The notes beneath the pieces were generated by a model. It saw nothing but the letters and a program-made list of their open reading frames with translations. It was not told where the DNA came from and ran no database searches. Made by a program: the position numbers and the translations under genes. A DNA stretch of 35,910 nt from a virus. Below are positions 31,788-35,910 of this stretch, piece by piece; position 1 is the stretch's first letter, and each line of letters begins with the position of its first letter. The DNA lies in the IMG/VR virus record IMGVR_UViG_3300044712_001212, positions 1 through 35,910 of that record. One strand, 5' to 3'.

Positions 31788-31972
31788 CTTGGCTCCAAAT
31801 CCTGAAGCTTATTCTCGTGTCCGTCCGGGCATCTTACAACACCATTTTCAGAACTGCCAACTTCAACTGGCAATCCACAGTCTTTGCAGCGGGGAGCATT
31901 TTTTTTGCCACCCTCAAAAACCTCAATAACCTGATTGTTTAGGTTCTGAATTCCTACTTTTACGAATGACAT
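31784..31972 (-). CDS. very small zinc-ribbon protein
   Basis: A 62-residue protein with a compact zinc site: Cys29-x2-Cys32 (CKDC) and Cys48-x3-His52 (CPDGH). The N-terminal half (VKVGIQNLNNQVIEVFEGG) looks like a short beta hairpin. It has a GAGG SD and is the first gene after candidate late promoter copy a. Its stop overlaps the next start as ATGA, so the two are translationally coupled. Function is unrecognised. Small zinc-ribbon proteins are common in large phage genomes and here it lies inside the head gene cluster, so a structural or assembly role is possible. Confidence 0.8.
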   Translation of the reverse strand: MSFVKVGIQNLNNQVIEVFEGGKKNAPRCKDCGLPVEVGSSENGVVRCPDGHENKLQDLEPR

Positions 31973-31982
31973 AATATGCCTC

Positions 31983-32007
31983 TATTTATTAATTTTTTAT
32001 AAAATTT
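31983..32007 (-). promoter_or_regulatory. candidate phage late promoter, copy a
   Basis: On the minus strand it reads AAATTTTATAA, then an A/T spacer, then TAATAAATA. It is one of five copies that align over 25 bases without gaps. The downstream gene's ATG at 31972 begins only 10 bases after the motif, so the transcript would have a short leader carrying GAGG. The promoter role is inferred from conservation, strand and position. Confidence 0.6.
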
Positions 32008-32377
32008 ATTTACCCAACATATTTGAAAAATTACTACTATCAGGTATCTCAGTATGATAAGGTGTTGCATTTACGGGGTTCGAATTAGAGCCCTGTTGCC
32101 AATCTAGAAGCCCTGGTTGCTCGGCATATGAAGACCATCCTTTATCTTTCTTTTTTCTCATAGAATATCTAGAATTACATTGGGGACAAACATAATAATT
32201 CTTTTCCAATTTCATCTCAATTGTTACACATTTAGGGCAAACCCATGGCTCTTCTGACCCATCTCCATATCTTTCGGGCTCAGCATTTTCTGGAACCTGG
32301 TCCAAAATAGGATAAGGGGAATCCTCATGATAAATTTGTTGACCCATATAACTTTTAATGGTTCTAAAACTTATCAT
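32006..32377 (-). CDS. small zinc-ribbon protein
   Basis: A 123-residue protein with one clear zinc ribbon: Cys47-x2-Cys50 (CPKC) and Cys64-x2-Cys67 (CPQC), spaced by 13 residues, followed by a basic patch (RKKKDKG). The remainder is polar and probably flexible. The N terminus MISFRTIKSY resembles those of two other proteins in the window. An AAGG SD lies upstream, and the gene sits between portal and a second zinc-ribbon gene. Zinc ribbons of this kind bind nucleic acid or stabilise small folds; which applies here is unknown. The candidate late promoter at 31983 overlaps this gene's stop codon. Confidence 0.82.
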   Translation of the reverse strand: MISFRTIKSYMGQQIYHEDSPYPILDQVPENAEPERYGDGSEEPWVCPKCVTIEMKLEKNYYVCPQCNSRYSMRKKKDKGWSSYAEQPGLLDWQQGSNSNPVNATPYHTEIPDSSNFSNMLGK

Positions 32378-32426
32378 TTTATTAGCCTTCTTTCATATTT
32401 TAGCAGATTTATCTTTTTCATTCTTT

Positions 32427-34124
32427 TTATGCTGGTGGAGCTGGTGGGGCTGGAGCAGCACCGCCTCCAGGACCGCCAAGGTCTAATCCTCCGCCTGCCT
32501 CACCGCCACCAGATTCACCACCGCCGCCTAAATCTAATCCTCCTCCACCTGCTTCACCGCCACCGCCAAGGTCGAGTCCTCCGCCGCCTCCGCCACCACC
32601 AGCGGTTTCATCAAGGTTCATACCTTGACCAGGTTCGGTTTCACCCTCAGGTTTACCTTCAAATTCCTCAGCCCCCATAGATGAAACGTTAATATTTTCC
32701 TTGCCCTGATATGGGGTCTGTATCTTGTATGCAATCTCTTTCTGGTCTTCAATTTCTTTCTTAATCCAAGTTGTTTCTTCTTCGTAATTAAGATCAAGGG
32801 CAGAATAAAGGGAGTGCATTGAAACTTTATTGTCTCTAGCAAGACCCTCAAGAGCGCCCTGATACTCTCTATTGTTTTTGAGATTAATCTTCTGCCAGTC
32901 AACTTTTGGAATAATAAGTTTCTTTACTCCATTATCATATTCATAGAAATCATTAAGTCTTGCAATTGGAGCAAAAATCTTTCTCTCCAACCAACGTTCA
33001 ATGATATTTCTAAAAGATACATAACGTTGTTGTAGGACCTCAAGAGCTACCGTTGCGTTGTTGTAGGTTGGACCTTCAGAGTGCGTGAAGGCTTTGCTCA
33101 AGAATAGTCCAGTAAGAACTCTATCCTCGATTCTTTCCATTTCAGAATCGACTTGAAGAATTGCTCCAGATGCTCCAATGTATTGTATTTCAACTCCAGT
33201 ATGCGTAACAATGGTGAAGTTTGGATCGTAAGTGGCTTCCTCAAGAAGTTGTCTAAACGCAACTAAGTCTTCTGCGTTTGGACGATAGGAACCATCAGTA
33301 TTTCCAACTTTTACCAATCTAAGAGGAGTTATGTGGTTCTGCGCAATCGTGAATTGAGCCTCACGAATGATGTCTCTATACATCAAGTCTTTGAAGACTC
33401 TAGTTAGAATCGATGTTCCGCGCACATCGTATGGGGAGGTCTTTCTTGCAATATGTGCTATATTCGTTGGCGGAACTGGATAAGGCTTTCCAGCAAAAAC
33501 ATATTGCAGAAATTCAGGAGCTTTTTCTTTTAGTTGTTCGCGGATTCTTATATGATCTGGATTCGTGGAAGTCAACATCTTTTGAAGTTCGGCATCGGGA
33601 AGAATCGATATCATAGGGTCTGTAAGATTATGCTTAGAGACCTCAACGTAATCTGGATTTTGAATGATAATTTTTGACCACTTACCCTCAACTTCATCCA
33701 ACTCCATCATCGGGAATACTTCACCAAGGATGAAATATTCTCTTGCAATTTCATATATCATTGATCCAAAGTTTAAATCATCAAGCATTTCATTAAAGAA
33801 TTTTGTTATCTCTAATGATTTACACTTTACGCCAAAAGAAGACAGCGGATAAGTTGAATGAAGATCTATAGCATTACCAACCCATGGATCAGTATTGTAA
33901 TAGTGTCTGCACCATGCATTGATTTCTGGTCGATTTCTAGGTAGGTTAAGATTGGTTTCTTCGTAAAACGGCGAGAATGGCCTGGGAGCCATTCTATCAA
34001 CTACCTCAGTAGCAGCCGTCTTTACAAGTTTTCCCCTTAAACCAACTCCAGTATCGCCAGTAATCTTCTTTTCAGCGTTACGGATTAGTCCGCCTTGATT
34101 TGATAATACAGATTTTTTAAGCAT
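32427..34124 (-). CDS. portal protein with Gly-rich C-terminal tail
   Basis: This protein forms the dodecameric ring at the capsid vertex through which DNA enters and leaves, and it nucleates head assembly. The 565 residues show a portal-like layout: NAWCRHYYNTDPWVGNAIDLHSTYPLS near residues 70-95, the FKDLMYRDIIREAQFTIAQNH helix in the middle, and a GLFLSKAFTHSEGPTYNNA segment followed by LEVLQQRYVSFRNIIERWLERKI, which matches the family's stem and crown region. The last 58 residues are a low-complexity tail of glycine runs carrying three LDLGG repeats and ending in an Ala-Pro run. The start has a GAGGAAAG SD. Its location after TerL and before the protease supports the call. The tail is not needed for portal function in known families and is probably disordered. 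Confidence 0.9.
   Translation of the reverse strand: MLKKSVLSNQGGLIRNAEKKITGDTGVGLRGKLVKTAATEVVDRMAPRPFSPFYEETNLNLPRNRPEINAWCRHYYNTDPWVGNAIDLHSTYPLSSFGVKCKSLEITKFFNEMLDDLNFGSMIYEIAREYFILGEVFPMMELDEVEGKWSKIIIQNPDYVEVSKHNLTDPMISILPDAELQKMLTSTNPDHIRIREQLKEKAPEFLQYVFAGKPYPVPPTNIAHIARKTSPYDVRGTSILTRVFKDLMYRDIIREAQFTIAQNHITPLRLVKVGNTDGSYRPNAEDLVAFRQLLEEATYDPNFTIVTHTGVEIQYIGASGAILQVDSEMERIEDRVLTGLFLSKAFTHSEGPTYNNATVALEVLQQRYVSFRNIIERWLERKIFAPIARLNDFYEYDNGVKKLIIPKVDWQKINLKNNREYQGALEGLARDNKVSMHSLYSALDLNYEEETTWIKKEIEDQKEIAYKIQTPYQGKENINVSSMGAEEFEGKPEGETEPGQGMNLDETAGGGGGGGGLDLGGGGEAGGGGLDLGGGGESGGGEAGGGLDLGGPGGGAAPAPPAPPA
32430..32603 (-). repeat. coding low-complexity Gly-rich repeat at portal C terminus
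   Basis: This GGN-rich tract encodes glycine runs of up to eight residues broken by three copies of LDLGG, spaced about 13 to 17 residues apart, plus short GlyGluAla/GlyGluSer units, and ends with alternating Ala and Pro. At the DNA level it is a degenerate triplet repeat that could change length by slippage. The three regularly spaced Leu-Asp-Leu cores in a flexible linker look like repeated short binding motifs, but no partner is known. Confidence 0.85.
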
Positions 34125-34135
34125 CTTTCCTCACC

Positions 34136-34966
34136 TTATAAAATGTTCTTGAGTATTTCGTCTTGCTTTAAGGACTCAAGAACCATTGCCCTTACCTCTC
34201 CCTCTGTTACTTCAAGAACCGATGCCACCCTTACTTTTAGTCCACTTAAATCCTTTGTCTTGTATTCTTTAAAATCCTTGATGTAATCAATGCAATACTT
34301 TGCCTCTTTTTCTATTTTAAGAGAAGATATTGGATAGAAAACCTTTATGCCATTATGGTCTAGGGATTCGTGGAATGCATCAAGTCCCTGAGCGTTTAAT
34401 TTAGATGCAATTTTCTCATAGTCAAAATATGATATTTTGTTGCCGGTAGAGACTGTTTTTGCTAACTTGATTGCATATTTTGGGTCAATGAGTTCTGAAT
34501 AATTTGCTATTGAAACATCAACATAGTTTAGAATGTTATCAATTTCAGACGCAAGGATATTGGCTACCTTGTCTAGACTCTCATTATTAAGAGAGGCATA
34601 TCTTCCACCACACAAGTTTGCTATGGAGGCATGAATCATTCTATCTTTATTGTTCAAATTGGTAAAAGTAACTGTAAGTTCTCTATCCATTTGCTTTTCT
34701 TCTCTTGTTCTTTTTCTTTCTTCGCGCTTAACTTCTATGTCATACTTATCGCCGCTTCTTGAGTCTTGCCCATTTGTCTTGTAGGCATTTGGCGAGGCAT
34801 TTTCAGGATTATTGTTAGATTGATTAATCTTATCCTGTTCACTTCTATTGAGTCCGCTTTGATAATCATTGACAATATCACGCGGATCACGAAGCGACAT
34901 TACCTGCTCTGACGAAGCAAATGATTCTATGAATTCGTTTATCCAACTGTCATTATTCTTGTTCAT
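34136..34966 (-). CDS. unknown protein between terminase and portal
   Basis: A 276-residue protein of unrecognised family. The first 100 residues are polar and probably disordered, rich in Asn, Ser, Lys, Arg and Glu, with a strongly basic-acidic patch (KREERKRTREEKQ near residue 80). The rest looks mostly helical. A LIDPKYAIKLAKTVS segment is followed by a C-terminal stretch ending in EGEVRAMVLESLKQDE, which resembles a small helical bundle. The start ATG overlaps the terL stop as ATGA, so translation is coupled. Position between TerL and portal suggests a packaging or portal-associated role, but that is inference only. No catalytic motif is visible. Confidence 0.8.
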   Translation of the reverse strand: MNKNNDSWINEFIESFASSEQVMSLRDPRDIVNDYQSGLNRSEQDKINQSNNNPENASPNAYKTNGQDSRSGDKYDIEVKREERKRTREEKQMDRELTVTFTNLNNKDRMIHASIANLCGGRYASLNNESLDKVANILASEIDNILNYVDVSIANYSELIDPKYAIKLAKTVSTGNKISYFDYEKIASKLNAQGLDAFHESLDHNGIKVFYPISSLKIEKEAKYCIDYIKDFKEYKTKDLSGLKVRVASVLEVTEGEVRAMVLESLKQDEILKNIL

Positions 34967-35910
34967 CTGTTTCTACTCCGTGGGTGCGACTGCGCGGAAG
35001 TTAAATTCCTAAAGATTCTTTGTAATTCACTATTTGGCTTTCCAGAAAATCTAGCATTGGAAGACATCGGAACATCTTGTTGGTGCATTCTAGAGAACTG
35101 ATCTCTTCCTATACCGCCCTCTCCCAAATGAACTACAGATGCGATGTAGGCGTAGTTTAAACTATGAAGGGCGTCGTTTGGCTTTGACTTTGTAATCTTT
35201 TCGTATCTTCTTCTTGTGTTTCCGCTTCTCATTGTTAGATCTATTTGAGTGTTACAAATCTGCTCAATAAACCAATCTAACTCACTTGCATTTTTCCATG
35301 GAATCTGGAATTGTCCTCTGTTTATTATATCAATAATTTCTTCAATAAATGCATCTCTATCTACGGTAAGCATCCAAACATCTGGCTTATAATCTAGTTT
35401 CATCTTTAAATTATAGGCATAATAACATGATTTTACCCTATCTCCGTATTCCTGTTGCAACAATTGACATTGTATTTGACCAGCTCCAATGTCAGCAACA
35501 ACCGATACGCTGTTATACAATCTTATCAAATCTTTTATGTAATTTACCTGTTTTATGTAGTCGGCGTGCATAACCCTTGTGGTAAATTCTACCTTGTAGC
35601 CATTTCTATCTTTTGATAGAATAGTTACAACTGTGTTAGCACCCTTTTCATTTGCTTCGCTTCTTGCTCCCCAGTCAATTCCCATGAATGTTTCATTTGG
35701 AGGAATAACCTGGGACATAAATTGAATATCGCTATATGGTTCGCAACATCTTTGAATAACGTCAGCGGGATTAAGAGGATTAGAGCCACCAGAATAAAAT
35801 TCTCCAAGAACTTCATTCTTGAAGACGCTCATTGGGCTTTCTATGCGCTTTCTCTCAATTTCTTCCCTAGTAATGTTGGGATGAATCAATTGAGAGATGT
35901 GGAATCCAAC
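34963..35910 (-). CDS. terL: terminase large subunit, C-terminal nuclease part (5' end outside window)
   Basis: This is the DNA-packaging motor subunit that translocates DNA into the prohead and cuts the concatemer. Only the last 315 residues lie in the window; the frame stays open to the right edge (reading VGFHISQ before the first possible internal start), so the ATPase domain is outside. The visible part is the RNase H-like nuclease domain: first acidic motif in FMGIDWGARSE, second in VVADIGAGQIQ, third in SKPNDALHSLNYAYIA. The WGFHISQ-type linker before it is typical of T4 gp17-like terminases. It overlaps the next gene by an ATGA. The family assignment is secure from the motifs and from the position upstream of the portal; the packaging type (headful or cos) cannot be read from this fragment. 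Confidence 0.92.
   Translation of the reverse strand, partial: VGFHISQLIHPNITREEIERKRIESPMSVFKNEVLGEFYSGGSNPLNPADVIQRCCEPYSDIQFMSQVIPPNETFMGIDWGARSEANEKGANTVVTILSKDRNGYKVEFTTRVMHADYIKQVNYIKDLIRLYNSVSVVADIGAGQIQCQLLQQEYGDRVKSCYYAYNLKMKLDYKPDVWMLTVDRDAFIEEIIDIINRGQFQIPWKNASELDWFIEQICNTQIDLTMRSGNTRRRYEKITKSKPNDALHSLNYAYIASVVHLGEGGIGRDQFSRMHQQDVPMSSNARFSGKPNSELQRIFRNLTSAQSHPRSRNR

Noticed and set aside
32430-32603. CRISPR-like or satellite repeat
   Set aside because: The repeats are in frame within the portal gene, degenerate and without spacers; they code for a Gly-rich tail.
1-35910. tRNA genes, CRISPR arrays, insertion sequences, stop-codon recoding
   Set aside because: No cloverleaf, regular spacer array or transposase was seen, and TAA, TGA and TAG all end real genes.

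Overview
The window is a virion-structure module of a tailed bacteriophage with a contractile tail (myovirus morphology, Caudoviricetes). The evidence is a large-terminase nuclease domain, portal, prohead protease, major capsid protein, tail sheath, tail tube, tape measure, baseplate hub and spike, all in classical late-gene order on the minus strand. The DNA is AT-rich by eye. The major capsid and adjacent virion genes look less AT-rich, as expected of heavily expressed genes. Almost every start has a Shine-Dalgarno sequence (GGAG, GAGG, AAGG), so the host uses SD-dependent initiation. TAA, TGA and TAG all end genes, so there is no sign of stop-codon recoding. The host and the closest known phage cannot be named from the sequence alone.

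Layout, read right to left as transcribed. (1) 35910-29100, packaging and head: C-terminal part of TerL, an unknown protein, the portal with a Gly-rich tail, two small zinc-ribbon proteins, an acidic protein, a small protein, and the prohead protease. (2) 28977-25145: a large acidic scaffold or core protein, a probable decoration protein, a 67-residue protein resembling the PLMP/RRXRR domain of IscB nucleases, and the major capsid protein, which ends at a strong terminator. (3) 25014-23177: six small genes, three encoding membrane proteins; two of the six (45 and 57 residues) are very short. (4) 23167-16262, head surface and neck: two Ig/carboxypeptidase-regulatory-like proteins, a helical protein, a probable connector, an HExxH metallopeptidase, a zinc-binding neck candidate and a probable tail terminator. 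(5) 16122-13422: sheath and tube, closed by a second terminator. (6) 13288-12435: tail-assembly chaperones G and G-T joined by a programmed -1 frameshift. (7) 12133-12438: the only plus-strand gene, a small membrane protein behind a consensus sigma70 promoter, i.e. a moron. (8) 12042-1: an unknown 628-residue protein, tape measure, tube initiator-like protein, very large hub, spike, a small protein and a truncated protein with a glycine-zipper region.

A 25-base AT-rich motif occurs five times, always on the minus strand, in the same gap-free arrangement, and in the spacers that precede new gene groups (31983, 29052, 25018, 16194, 2097). It is the best candidate for a phage-specific late promoter. 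With the two terminators it divides the module into transcription units: zinc protein to protease, scaffold to capsid, the membrane-protein and neck group, sheath and tube, and the end of the baseplate. The most unusual items are this motif, the PLMP-like gene whose 3' end carries the capsid gene's ribosome-binding site, the antisense moron, and the membrane-protein cluster after the capsid gene. No tRNA, CRISPR array, insertion sequence or integrase was seen, and no intergenic gap exceeds 300 bases.
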